DNA of 64,000 nt, taken from positions 15,464 through 79,463 of the forward strand of contig NZ_JBBECH010000072.1 of the NCBI RefSeq assembly GCF_040881935.1, in the 5' to 3' direction. The DNA is from Saccharospirillum sp040881935 (lineage in GTDB: Bacteria; Pseudomonadota; Gammaproteobacteria; Pseudomonadales; Natronospirillaceae). Positions 43,020-52,149 of the stretch are shown here, piece by piece. Every line of letters starts with the position of its first letter. Positions within the stretch are counted from its first letter, which is position 1. The notes below the pieces were generated by a model. The model had not been told where the DNA came from. It was given only the letters and a program-made list of their open reading frames with translations, and made no database searches. A program made the translations under genes and the position numbers.

Positions 43020-43843
43020 TCTGACTCCCGCTTGAAGATGAGTAGTAAGTTCCGACTGCGGGACAGCTCAGCCAGCGGTCTGGCCCGTATGGTCGCAAAC
43101 GGCTCTCCGGTATCGTATTCGATGGCCTGAACTTCAGCGACCGGGTACCCCTCCGGAAAACGCCCGGCCAGGCCCGAGGTGATCAATAAGTCGCCGATCT
43201 GAACGTCGGCGGTACTGGGTACAAATTCCATTTCCAGAACATCCAGGTCTCCGGTTCCCACCACGATGCTGCGCATGCCATTACGGTTAATTTGCACCGG
43301 AACGGCGTGGTTGGCGTCCGCCACCATCAGCACCCGCGAGGTTAACGAATTGACCTGAATAACCTGCCCAAAGAGCCCGGTAGCGTCCAGCACAGCCTGC
43401 CCGACATAGACGCCATCCTGGGCGCCACGGTTAATGATAACCTGATGGGTAAAGGGGTCTGGATCGACGCTGAGCATTTCGGCAGTCAGATAATCGGCCT
43501 CAAACCGGGGCGTGGCATCCAGCAAGCGTCGCAGTCGCTCGTTTTCCGCCTCAAGCACCGCCAATCGCTGAGCCTGTTGCCGCAATACAAGAACCTGATT
43601 GCTCAGGGAACGGTTGTCTTCGATCAACTTCTCGCGTTCGGCGAAGGTCCGGCTGGACCACACCACCATATCGGTCGGCAGACTGATCAGGGATTGTACG
43701 GGAGATACCAGATAAGACAGGGTCTGTCGCAGATAATCGACCTGGGTGTAGCGGGCATCCAGAGCCATCAGCGCGACAGAGACCACCACAGCTACCAGAA
43801 GACGATAGCCGTGCTGTGGACCGGCAGAAAACAGCGCTTTGAT
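43016..43843 (-). CDS. mreC: Rod-shape-determining protein MreC, non-standard start codon
   Basis: About 275 residues if translation begins at ATC 43843, where AGGAG stands eight bases upstream and the protein begins IKALFSAGPQHGYRLLVAVV as MreC should. The first ATG/GTG/TTG in frame is a GTG at 43789, inside the transmembrane segment and without a ribosome binding site; an in-frame TGA lies upstream. Features: one membrane helix (about 13-32), coiled coil (about 65-105, AEREKLIEDNRSLSNQVLVL), then the periplasmic beta domain. An ATC start (as AUU in infC) or a base error at that codon would explain it. Confidence 0.85.
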   Translation of the reverse strand: MKALFSAGPQHGYRLLVAVVVSVALMALDARYTQVDYLRQTLSYLVSPVQSLISLPTDMVVWSSRTFAEREKLIEDNRSLSNQVLVLRQQAQRLAVLEAENERLRRLLDATPRFEADYLTAEMLSVDPDPFTHQVIINRGAQDGVYVGQAVLDATGLFGQVIQVNSLTSRVLMVADANHAVPVQINRNGMRSIVVGTGDLDVLEMEFVPSTADVQIGDLLITSGLAGRFPEGYPVAEVQAIEYDTGEPFATIRARPLAELSRSRNLLLIFKRESE

Positions 43844-43924
43844 GACAGACTCTCCTATGAAATGCGGGTCGCAAGAACCATGCAGTCAGGCCGGAATTAA
43901 ACCGACCCGGTCTGCAGACGACCA

Positions 43925-44959
43925 TTATTCACTGAAAAAGTCGAACACACGTTCATCCATCATTTCCAGTGCACGGCCACCACCACGGGCCACACAGGTC
44001 AGCGGGTCATCGGCGACCAGGACCGGCAGACCGGTTTCCTCGCTCAGCAACTTGTCGATATCCCGCAACAGGGCTCCGCCACCGGTCAATACCAGGCCGC
44101 GTTCAGCGATATCGGACGCAAGCTCAGGGGGGGTTTGCTCAAGGGCACTCTTGACCGCCTGAACAATGGCCGACAGGCTTTCCTGCAGGGCTTCCAGCAC
44201 TTCATTTGAATTCAGGGTGAAACTGCGCGGTATGCCCTCGGCCAGGTTACGACCGCGAACATCGATCTCGCGAATTTCCGTACCGGGGTAAGCACAGCCG
44301 ATCTCGATCTTGATGCGTTCGGCCGTGGCCTCCCCAATCAGCGAGCCGTAGTTGCGACGAATGTAAGCCACAATGGCTTCATCGAAGCGGTCACCACCGA
44401 CTCGAACGGATTCGGCATAAACCACACCGTTCAACGAAATAACAGCAATTTCCGTAGTACCACCACCGATATCCACGACCATGGAACCGCGGGCTTCCTC
44501 AACCGGCAGACCCGCGCCAATGGCAGCGGCCATGGGCTCTTCCACCAAAAATACTTCCCGGGCACCCGCGCCAAAGGCCGACTCACGAATGGCTTTTCGC
44601 TCTACCTGCGTCGACTTGCAGGGTACACAAATCAGCACACGCGGGCTCGGCGCAAACCAGCTGTTCTCATGCACTTTGGCAATAAAATGCTGCAGCATTT
44701 TTTCGGTAACGTGAAAGTCGGCAATAACGCCGTCTTTCAGTGGGCGAATGGCCTGAATGCTGCCCGGCGTCCGGCCCAGCATGCGCTTGGCCTCCTCGCC
44801 GACCGCAGCTACGGTCTTCTGATTGCCGGACAGGCGCACAGCCACAACCGACGGTTCATTCAAGACGATGTCGCGATCGCGTACATAAATCAGTGTATTT
44901 GCAGTACCCAGGTCAATCGACAAGTCGCTTGAAAAAAGTCCCCGAATCTTTTTAAACAT
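43925..44959 (-). CDS. mreB: Rod-shape-determining actin-like protein MreB
   Basis: Bacterial actin forming membrane filaments that guide cell-wall elongation. 344 residues from ATG 44959 (MFKKIRGLFSSDLSIDLGTA); an upstream start at 44995 adds unsupported residues. Phosphate motifs DLGTANTLIY and VVDIGGGTTEIAVIS and adenosine motif LTGGGALLRDID are visible. First gene of the mreBCD-maf-rng-yhdP-nit group, divergent from gatCAB. Confidence 0.97.
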   Translation of the reverse strand: MFKKIRGLFSSDLSIDLGTANTLIYVRDRDIVLNEPSVVAVRLSGNQKTVAAVGEEAKRMLGRTPGSIQAIRPLKDGVIADFHVTEKMLQHFIAKVHENSWFAPSPRVLICVPCKSTQVERKAIRESAFGAGAREVFLVEEPMAAAIGAGLPVEEARGSMVVDIGGGTTEIAVISLNGVVYAESVRVGGDRFDEAIVAYIRRNYGSLIGEATAERIKIEIGCAYPGTEIREIDVRGRNLAEGIPRSFTLNSNEVLEALQESLSAIVQAVKSALEQTPPELASDIAERGLVLTGGGALLRDIDKLLSEETGLPVLVADDPLTCVARGGGRALEMMDERVFDFFSE

Positions 44960-45386
44960 TTTTTGATGATTCCAATTCAGATGGGTGTGGTACAAGTGGG
45001 TATGGGAAACCGGCTACAGGATTTCCTGATGACAACCCAATAAATCCACACTATTAAAGCCATGACATAGCCCGGCAATGTATCAATGGCAGGGATTTTG
45101 GGCAAGCTGTAAATATGATAACTTATGCCTCATCAATGATTTATTGGGTAGAGTTAAAGCATTAATACACCCGGATGTGAACTGAACACCGGTGCAGATT
45201 CGCACGTTCGAATCGAAGCGAACATCAATTCAGGTTCAGGAAGCACGCCGTTAGCCAGGCCTGTCCCAATTGAACCAGCTATTGTCGCCCAACCGCCCAA
45301 TGCACTGAAGCAGCGTGTAAAGCTTGCTTCGGTGAAGTCGGTCTGAGCGTCCTGGTCACTTTTATAGCCCAAGGAGATCCACAACC
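44960..45386. other. Divergent promoter region mreB / gatC
   Basis: 427 bases holding promoters for both groups, though no strong -35/-10 pair is evident. A 12-bp perfect inverted repeat, ACCCAATAAATC (45035-45046) and its complement (45138-45149), brackets 91 bases. A 76-codon minus-strand open frame (45154-45384) has no recognised features. Confidence 0.5.
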
Positions 45387-45674
45387 ATGAGCCTAGACCG
45401 CTCCCAGGTGGAAAACGTTGCCCAACTGGCCCGATTGCAGGTCAGCGAAGACGCCATGCCCGAAACAGTAGCCAGCCTGTCGAGCATTCTCGATCTGGCC
45501 GACCAACTGCAAAAAGTCGATACCCAGGGCGTCGAACCCCTATCCAACCCGCTGGATGCGACCGCGCGGCTGCGGCCCGATGAGGTAACCGAACACAATC
45601 AGCGAGAAGCCTATCAGGCGATTGCACCGAGTACGACCGATGGTTTGTACCTTGTCCCCAAAGTCATAGAGTGA
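45387..45674 (+). CDS. gatC: Aspartyl/glutamyl-tRNA amidotransferase subunit C
   Basis: 95-residue small subunit that wraps GatA and GatB together. MSLDRSQVENVAQLARLQVS and PLSNPLDATARLRPDEV are typical. AAGGAG precedes the ATG. First gene of gatCAB. Confidence 0.95.
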   Translation: MSLDRSQVENVAQLARLQVSEDAMPETVASLSSILDLADQLQKVDTQGVEPLSNPLDATARLRPDEVTEHNQREAYQAIAPSTTDGLYLVPKVIE

Positions 45675-45686
45675 GCCAGACCCAAG

Positions 45687-47135
45687 ATGCTAGATAAAAC
45701 ACTGACACAGCTTGCCGCCGGTCTGGCCCAGGGCGACTTCAGCAGCGTTGAACTGACGCAGGCCTACCTCAAGCGCATCCGGTCGCACAACACCGACCTG
45801 AATGCCTACATTACCGTCACCGACGATATTGCCCTGGCTCAGGCGGCCACGGCCGATGAACACCGCGCCGCCGGAAACGCGGTCCCGCTGACCGGATTGC
45901 CGATCGCGCATAAAGACATTTTCTGCACCCAGGGCGTGCGCACCAGTTGCGGCTCGCGCATGCTCGATAACTTCATCGCGCCCTACGAATCTACAGTAAC
46001 AGCCCGTCTGGCTGGTGCTGGTGCGGTCATGCTGGGTAAAACCAATCTCGATGAATTTGCGATGGGCTCTTCCACTGAATCCAGTTACTACGGCCCTACC
46101 CGTAACCCCTGGAACCGGGATACCGTTCCGGGTGGGTCATCAGGCGGCTCTGCCACCGCCGTGGCGGCGCGTCTGGCCGCCGCAGCCACCGGCACTGATA
46201 CCGGCGGCTCCATTCGCCAGCCAGCCGCCTTTACCGGCATTACTGGCCTGAAGCCGACGTACGGCCGGGTATCGCGTTGGGGGATGATTGCCTACGGCTC
46301 CTCCCTCGATTGCGGCGGCCCTATGACCCAGACCGCCGAAGACGCCGCACTAATGCTCAATGCCATAGCCGGTTTCGACCCAAAAGACTCAACCAGCATG
46401 GACCGCCCAGTAGAAGACTATCAGGCTCGCCTAAACGAGCCTCTGGCTGGGCTGCGCATCGGCTTGCCCAAAGAGTATTTCGGCGATGGCCTGAACGAAG
46501 GCATTCGTGCGGCTGTGATGGCCGCTGTCAGCGAGCTGGAAAAACTCGGGGCCACAGTAAAAGACATCTCACTGCCACGCACCGAACTGTCAATTCCGGC
46601 CTACTACATCATCGCTCCGGCCGAAGCCTCGACCAACCTGTCGCGCTACGATGGCGTCCGTTATGGCTACCGTTGCAAAGACCCGGTGGACCTCGAAGAC
46701 CTGTACAAGCGCAGCCGGGCCGAGGGCTTCGGCGCGGAAGTTCAGCGCCGGATTTTGGTCGGCACCTATGCACTGTCAGCGGGCTACTACGATGCCTACT
46801 ACAAGAAAGCCCAGCAGCTGCGCCGCCTGATCCGCGACGATTTCCAGACGGGCTTTCAGGAGGTCGACGTCATACTCGCCCCCACCACGCCTTCGCCGGC
46901 CTGGACCCTGGGCGAGAAAAGCAACGACCCGGTGGCCATGTACCTGGAAGACATCTATACCCTGTCGACCAATCTGGCAGGCTTGCCCGCCCTGGCCCTG
47001 CCCTGTGGCCAGGTAGGTGGTTTGCCGATGGGCCTGCAGTTGATCGGTAACTATTTCGAGGAAAGCCATTTGCTGAACATCGGCCACCAATACCAGCAGG
47101 TGACCGACTGGCACCAGCAGGCACCGGTGCTCTAG
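45687..47135 (+). CDS. gatA: Aspartyl/glutamyl-tRNA amidotransferase subunit A
   Basis: Amidase subunit releasing ammonia from glutamine for GatB. 482 residues. Amidase Ser-Ser-Lys triad: Lys in PIAHKDIFC (about residue 76), serines in PGGSSGGSATAVAA (about 149-162). Starts 12 bases after gatC. Confidence 0.97.
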   Translation: MLDKTLTQLAAGLAQGDFSSVELTQAYLKRIRSHNTDLNAYITVTDDIALAQAATADEHRAAGNAVPLTGLPIAHKDIFCTQGVRTSCGSRMLDNFIAPYESTVTARLAGAGAVMLGKTNLDEFAMGSSTESSYYGPTRNPWNRDTVPGGSSGGSATAVAARLAAAATGTDTGGSIRQPAAFTGITGLKPTYGRVSRWGMIAYGSSLDCGGPMTQTAEDAALMLNAIAGFDPKDSTSMDRPVEDYQARLNEPLAGLRIGLPKEYFGDGLNEGIRAAVMAAVSELEKLGATVKDISLPRTELSIPAYYIIAPAEASTNLSRYDGVRYGYRCKDPVDLEDLYKRSRAEGFGAEVQRRILVGTYALSAGYYDAYYKKAQQLRRLIRDDFQTGFQEVDVILAPTTPSPAWTLGEKSNDPVAMYLEDIYTLSTNLAGLPALALPCGQVGGLPMGLQLIGNYFEESHLLNIGHQYQQVTDWHQQAPVL

Positions 47136-47231
47136 CGCAGTGGCTGCACTCCCGAACAGACAGGTAAGATTCCTTTAATCGCAAGTAAGCAGCCGGCCCC
47201 AGTGCCCACTGCCAGCAGAGGACCCAAAAAC

Positions 47232-48665
47232 ATGGAATGGGAAACCGTAATCGGGCTGGAAATCCACGTTCAGCTTTCGACCCGGTCTAAAATATTTTCC
47301 GGCTCCAGTACCCAGTACGGCGCCGCACCAAACACTCAGGCCAGCCTGGTCGATCTGGCCATGCCGGGTGCCCTACCGGTATTCAACGAAAATGCCCTGC
47401 GCAAAGCCGTCGCCTTTGGTCTGGCGATCGATGCCCATATTGGCAAGCGCTCGGTGTTTGACCGCAAAAACTACTTTTACCCGGATTCGCCCAAGGGCTA
47501 CCAGATCACTCAGATGGACGAACCCATCGTTGGCCTGGGCGAGGTCGAGATCGTGCTCGATGACGGTAGCACCCGTACCATTGGTGTCACCCGCGCTCAC
47601 CTCGAGGAAGACGCTGGCAAATCGCTGCACGAAGACTTCGAAGGCATGACCGGCATCGACCTGAACCGGGCTGGCACGCCGCTACTGGAGATTGTCTCCG
47701 AGCCGGATATGCGCTCGGCCAAGGAGGCCGTGGCTTATCTGAAGAAGATCCACAGCATCGTCACCTACATCGGCATCTCCGATGGCAACATGGCCGAAGG
47801 CAGCCTGCGCTGTGACGCCAACGTGTCGGTTCGACCCAAAGGCCAGCCTGAATTCGGCACCCGTACCGAAATCAAGAACATCAACTCGTTCAAATTTGTC
47901 GAAAAAGCGATCAACGTTGAAGTTCAGCGCCATATCGACGTGATTGAAGACGGCGATACCATCACTCAGGAAACGCGCTTGTACGATGCGGACAAAAACG
48001 AAACCCGCAGCATGCGCTCGAAAGAGTTCGCCAACGACTATCGCTATTTCCCGGAACCAGACCTGCTGCCGATCGAGATCGACGATGCCTACATTCAGGA
48101 CGTACGCGACCATCTGCCCGAGCTGCCGGACGCCAAAATCCAGCGTTTTAAGGCGCAATACAGTCTGTCGGACTACGATGCCACCGTGCTCGCGGCAAGC
48201 AGAGCCATGGCCGACTACTTTGAAGCCGTGGTCGATGTCACCAAAGACGCCAAGCTTGCCGCCAACTGGTGCATGGGTGAATTGGCAGCTCAGCTTAACC
48301 GGAATGAGCAGGACATAGCTGACAGCCCGGTCTCCGCGGCTGACCTGGGTCTGCTGATACAGCGCATCCAGGACAACACCGTCTCCAACAAAATCGCCAA
48401 AACTGTGTTCGAAGCCATGTTCCGCGGCGAAGGCACAGCAGATGAGGTGATTGAAGCCCGTGGCCTGAAACAGGTCAGTGACTCCGGCGCGATCGAAGCG
48501 ATGATCGATGAGGTTATCGCCGCCAACCCGGGCCAGGTAGCCGCTTACCGCAGCGGCAAAGACAAGCTGTTCGGTTTTTTTGTCGGCCAGGTGATGAAAG
48601 CCTCCAAAGGCCAGGCCAACCCGGTCCAGGTAAACGACATTCTGAAGAGCAAACTGCAAGGCTGA
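47232..48665 (+). CDS. gatB: Aspartyl/glutamyl-tRNA amidotransferase subunit B
   Basis: Transamidase that phosphorylates and amidates misacylated Glu-tRNA(Gln) or Asp-tRNA(Asn). 477 residues from ATG 47232 (MEWETVIGLEIHVQLSTRSK), which fits the family; an upstream start would add ten residues. YFYPDSPKGYQITQ, RAHLEEDAGK and the C-terminal YqeY-like helical part are present. Presence of gatCAB suggests at least one amide tRNA is made indirectly. Confidence 0.97.
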   Translation: MEWETVIGLEIHVQLSTRSKIFSGSSTQYGAAPNTQASLVDLAMPGALPVFNENALRKAVAFGLAIDAHIGKRSVFDRKNYFYPDSPKGYQITQMDEPIVGLGEVEIVLDDGSTRTIGVTRAHLEEDAGKSLHEDFEGMTGIDLNRAGTPLLEIVSEPDMRSAKEAVAYLKKIHSIVTYIGISDGNMAEGSLRCDANVSVRPKGQPEFGTRTEIKNINSFKFVEKAINVEVQRHIDVIEDGDTITQETRLYDADKNETRSMRSKEFANDYRYFPEPDLLPIEIDDAYIQDVRDHLPELPDAKIQRFKAQYSLSDYDATVLAASRAMADYFEAVVDVTKDAKLAANWCMGELAAQLNRNEQDIADSPVSAADLGLLIQRIQDNTVSNKIAKTVFEAMFRGEGTADEVIEARGLKQVSDSGAIEAMIDEVIAANPGQVAAYRSGKDKLFGFFVGQVMKASKGQANPVQVNDILKSKLQG

Positions 48666-48770
48666 CGTGGTGACGCGATTCAGCCGCTTCAGAAGAGCAA
48701 AGTGCGGTCGCCCGTGACGTCACTCAAAATGGTGCCCGTATTAACACGTCACACTTTACGGAAATTCAGC

Positions 48771-49802
48771 ATGCACTTGACTTCGCCCAAGGCTTTTTCA
48801 TCGGCCCTCACCCTGATAACAGCAACCATCGCTGTGGCCCTGCCATCCCCTGCTGCGGCAGTTGATATGGAATCGCTCAGGGCCGGGCTACAAGCCGATA
48901 CCGGGCCACTGTCGACGCTGAAAACCATCCACATTGCCCACCAGGGCAATATCATCTGGGCCGAGGCCTACAACGGAGCCAGCCTTACTGCGTCAACCAA
49001 CATCAAGTCGGCTTCAAAGACACTGGTGGCGACGCTGGTCGGTATGGCCATCGACAAAGGCGTCCTTGAAGGTGTCGATCAACCCGTTGCTCCGCTACTG
49101 CAAAACCAGTTACCAGACAACCCGGATCCACGACTCAACGACATTACCATTGGCCACCTATTGTCGATGCAAGCCGGCCTGGAACGAACGTCCGGGCGCA
49201 ACTACGGTGCCTGGGTGGTCAGTGACAACTGGGTCCGCAACGCCCTCGCCCGCCCTTTCGTTGAAGAGCCCGGTGGCGACATGCAGTATTCAACCGGCAG
49301 TACTCACTTGCTATCGGCTATTCTGATGCGCGAAACCGGTGAGTCCACGCACAGCCTGGCCAATCGCTGGCTAGAGCCTGCTGGCGTGCGGGTCGACAGC
49401 TGGTTAAGAGACCCCCAGGGCATTCCCATGGGCGGCAATCAGGTGGGTATGACGCCGGAATCACTGCTGGCTCTGGGTGAACTCTATCGCCGCGATGGTC
49501 AGACCGAAGACGGTGAGCAACTGTTGTCGCAAGACTGGATAGACGCCAGCTGGGAACGGCGGACCCGTTCCAGGTTTCACGGTGGTGGCTACGGCTATGG
49601 CTGGTTTATGCGGACCTTCTCCGGTGTCGACGGCTACTACGGCTGGGGTTACGGCGGCCAGATGATTTACGTTCTCCCGGAGCTGGAACTGACCATCGCC
49701 ATCACCTCCCAGGAAAATGAGCCCTCCGGTCGCAGTGGTTATCGCGACCAGCTGCACCGTCTGGTCAGCCAATACATCGTGCCAGCGGTCCGTGATGACT
49801 GA
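48771..49802 (+). CDS. Exported serine hydrolase of the beta-lactamase class C/PBP4* family
   Basis: 343 residues from ATG 48771, which opens a signal peptide ending PSPAAA (about residue 30); upstream starts would bury it. SxxK in SASK (Ser80, Lys83), Tyr motif in QYSTGS, and a glycine-rich HGGGYGYGWFM stretch in place of KTG. The family includes esterases, D-amino peptidases and beta-lactamase relatives; substrate unknown. Stands alone after gatB. Confidence 0.83.
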   Translation: MHLTSPKAFSSALTLITATIAVALPSPAAAVDMESLRAGLQADTGPLSTLKTIHIAHQGNIIWAEAYNGASLTASTNIKSASKTLVATLVGMAIDKGVLEGVDQPVAPLLQNQLPDNPDPRLNDITIGHLLSMQAGLERTSGRNYGAWVVSDNWVRNALARPFVEEPGGDMQYSTGSTHLLSAILMRETGESTHSLANRWLEPAGVRVDSWLRDPQGIPMGGNQVGMTPESLLALGELYRRDGQTEDGEQLLSQDWIDASWERRTRSRFHGGGYGYGWFMRTFSGVDGYYGWGYGGQMIYVLPELELTIAITSQENEPSGRSGYRDQLHRLVSQYIVPAVRDD

Positions 49803-50041
49803 AACGTGACTTAAACAAAAAAAGCGGTGAATCCGGCGGAATCGGACTGGAATCCCGCATCGATCCCGTGCACGTTGACCGTAAGTTTACACACCCTGGA
49901 GCAACCGGATTTTATTTGAGTGGCTATCATCTGTTGGGACGCCAGTATCGTACAAAAATCGATTACTGCTGTAGCTGATCGACCGACCTGACTTCAAACA
50001 CCAACTGACAACCGTTCTGATGACTCCAGGGAGAATTCAGC

Positions 50042-50965
50042 ATGACTCAAACAACCAACCCAACGCCCGTTGCCAACACAGCTGCCCGAAGCCAGGCCAT
50101 TCCCCAGATCGCGTTCGACTGGTACGACCAGTACGCTCACGGCCGGATTGACCGGCGAACGTTCATGAACCGGCTGATGAGCTTGTCGGCAGGCGGCGTC
50201 GCGCTGGGCACTCTGACTGCGGCCCTGATGCCCAACTACGCCGAAGCCGAACAGGTCTCCTTTAACGACCCGGATATCAAAGCGACCTACACCACCTTCC
50301 CGTCACCCCAGGGGCACGGCGTAGGCCAGGGCTATCTGGTGGTTCCGACCAATCTGGACGGCCAGGCACCGGTGGTGCTGGTCATACACGAAAACCGGGG
50401 GCTGAACCCCTACATTGAAGACGTGGCACGGCGCCTGGCCAAGGCAGGTTTCATTGCCTTCGCGCCGGATGCGCTCTACCCGGTTGGTGGCTACCCCGGC
50501 AACGACGATAAAGGTCGCAGCCTGCAAAGCTCACTGGATTCAGCCAAGATGGAAGCCGATTTCATGGCCGCGGCCGAGTTTCTGAAAAACCATGAATTGT
50601 CGACCGGAAAACTGGGAGCGGTCGGCTTTTGTTACGGCGGCTACGTGGTCAATATGCTGGCCGCCAGGATGCCCGGTCAGCTCAATGCCGGCGTTCCCTT
50701 TTACGGCACGCCGGCTGCTGAAGACATACGCGACCAGGTTCAGGCACCTCTGATGCTGCAATTCGCTGGCCTTGATAACCGGGTAAATGCCACCTGGCCG
50801 GACTACGAGGCCACGCTAAAAGCCAATGGTGTGGACTACACCGCGCACATCTACCCCGAAACCAATCACGGTTTTCACAACGACTCGACGGCTCGTTATG
50901 ACGAAGCGGCGGCCGAGCTCGCCTGGGAGCGCACCCTGGCGTTCTTCAACACCCACTTGGCGTAG
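50042..50965 (+). CDS. Dienelactone hydrolase family protein (YghX-like)
   Basis: 307 residues closely following E. coli YghX: IHENRGLNPYIEDVARR, DALYPVGGYPGNDDKG, and YPETNHGFHNDSTARYDEAA. Catalytic Cys197 in GFCYGG, Asp in FAGLDNR (about 247) and His in NHGFHN (about 279). The start contains DRRTFMNRL before a hydrophobic segment (about 45-65), a possible Tat signal with a long polar leader. Substrate unknown. The stop codon begins the 15-mer also present at guaD. Confidence 0.88.
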   Translation: MTQTTNPTPVANTAARSQAIPQIAFDWYDQYAHGRIDRRTFMNRLMSLSAGGVALGTLTAALMPNYAEAEQVSFNDPDIKATYTTFPSPQGHGVGQGYLVVPTNLDGQAPVVLVIHENRGLNPYIEDVARRLAKAGFIAFAPDALYPVGGYPGNDDKGRSLQSSLDSAKMEADFMAAAEFLKNHELSTGKLGAVGFCYGGYVVNMLAARMPGQLNAGVPFYGTPAAEDIRDQVQAPLMLQFAGLDNRVNATWPDYEATLKANGVDYTAHIYPETNHGFHNDSTARYDEAAAELAWERTLAFFNTHLA

Positions 50966-50981
50966 GAGTCTGTCGGACTCC
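50963..50981 (+). repeat. Stop-codon-linked 15-mer with hairpin, copy at YghX-like gene
   Basis: TAGGAGTCTGTCGGA begins at the stop codon of the hydrolase gene (50963-50977) and the next bases complete the hairpin GGAGTC-N5-GACTCC (50965-50981). The same 15-mer is at the guaD stop codon with a different but also pairing 3' half. Confidence 0.6.
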
Positions 50982-50994
50982 CAGAGCAAAGGCG

Positions 50995-51303
50995 TCACAT
51001 CAGGTAGCGCCAACCGGCCGCTACCGCGATGCCGGCCGCTATGGCCGGCATCGGCCGGCGCAGGGCCAGCATCACTCCGGCTGTCGCCAGTAAGGCCATG
51101 CGGGCAGCCACATCGCCTTCAACGGCTACAGGCACCAGAATGGCGATCAGCACTGAGCCGGACATGGCGTTAATAAAGCTCTCGACCCGCCGGTTGATGG
51201 GGACCACCGACATCACCAGCACCCCGCCAAACCGGGTAAGCAGGGTAACGACACCCATCAGCACAATGACCAGCAGTCCATTGATTCCATCGGTGGCCAT
51301 CAT
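50995..51303 (-). CDS. azlD: AzlD-like branched-chain amino-acid exporter subunit
   Basis: 102 residues, four hydrophobic segments; MGVVTLLTRFGGVLVMS and VLIAILVPVAVEGD fit AzlD. Overlaps azlC by four bases. With AzlC forms an exporter for branched-chain amino acids or analogues. Confidence 0.85.
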   Translation of the reverse strand: MMATDGINGLLVIVLMGVVTLLTRFGGVLVMSVVPINRRVESFINAMSGSVLIAILVPVAVEGDVAARMALLATAGVMLALRRPMPAIAAGIAVAAGWRYLM

Positions 51304-52037
51304 GCGTCGGACTCCTCTGTTGTTTTCTCAGGTGTGCGCTCCAGCCAAAACAGACCAACCAGGCCGCCGCCAATGGCACCGGCAACCACATGGGTATTTT
51401 CGGGCAAATACCGATAGGCAAGCCAACCCGAGGCGGCTGCCACAAGCCAGACCAGCAACATCCGCAGACTCTTGCGACCACCCAACACCATCGACAACAT
51501 AAAGCAGCCCATCACCATATCCAGACCAAAACGGGCCGGGTTGGCAATGAGATTACCGAAGGTCATGCCGAGCAAGGTTCCCCCCATCCAGGTTACCCAG
51601 AGCGCCATGCCACCGCCGACCAGCATGCCGAGGTTCGGCTTGCCCTGCTGGCAATCGTTCAGGGTCATCGCCCAGTTGGCGTCTGACAACACCAGCAAGG
51701 AGCCGTACCGCTGTGTGGCGGGCAGCTGTTTCAACCAGGGGTAGAGACTGGCACCCATCAACAAATGTCGGGCGTTAATGGCGAAGGTCGTGATCAATAA
51801 GGGGATGATGGGTACCTGCGCGCCCCACAGCTCCAGAGCCGCAAACTGAGCCGTTCCGGCAAAGACCGCGAAACTCATAAAAACGGTCTGCACCGGGGTT
51901 AGCCCGGTTTGCACCGCTGCCAACCCATACGCCAGGCCAAACACCACAACAAACATAGACAACGGCAACAGACGCCAGAAACCTTGCCCGATACTGGCCA
52001 GGGTCAGGCCGGGCATGGAGGGAATAGCGGTGGGCAT
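51300..52037 (-). CDS. azlC: AzlC-like branched-chain amino-acid exporter subunit
   Basis: 245 residues, about seven hydrophobic segments. FGLAYGLAAVQTGLTPVQT, FAGTAQFAALELWG and INARHLLMGASLYPWLK are AzlC/YgaZ hallmarks. Translationally coupled to azlD. Confidence 0.9.
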   Translation of the reverse strand: MPTAIPSMPGLTLASIGQGFWRLLPLSMFVVVFGLAYGLAAVQTGLTPVQTVFMSFAVFAGTAQFAALELWGAQVPIIPLLITTFAINARHLLMGASLYPWLKQLPATQRYGSLLVLSDANWAMTLNDCQQGKPNLGMLVGGGMALWVTWMGGTLLGMTFGNLIANPARFGLDMVMGCFMLSMVLGGRKSLRMLLVWLVAAASGWLAYRYLPENTHVVAGAIGGGLVGLFWLERTPEKTTEESDA

Positions 52038-52149
52038 GAGAACTCCGGGAAGCAGTAATTATTGCCTTATTGAACCAGCTTGAGCGTCCCGGGCCAAGGT
52101 AGGCCCGGAACGCAGTTCAATAACCGCTGTAAAGCAAGGTGGGCGGGCC

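Noticed and set aside
45154..45384. 76-codon minus-strand frame between mreB and gatC
   Set aside because: No ribosome binding site or family features; lies wholly in the divergent promoter region.
52089..52108. CCGGGCC-N6-GGCCCGG hairpin upstream of azlC
   Set aside because: No T-run and lies between the AlgH and azlC genes in a place not clearly ending a transcript; not called a terminator.
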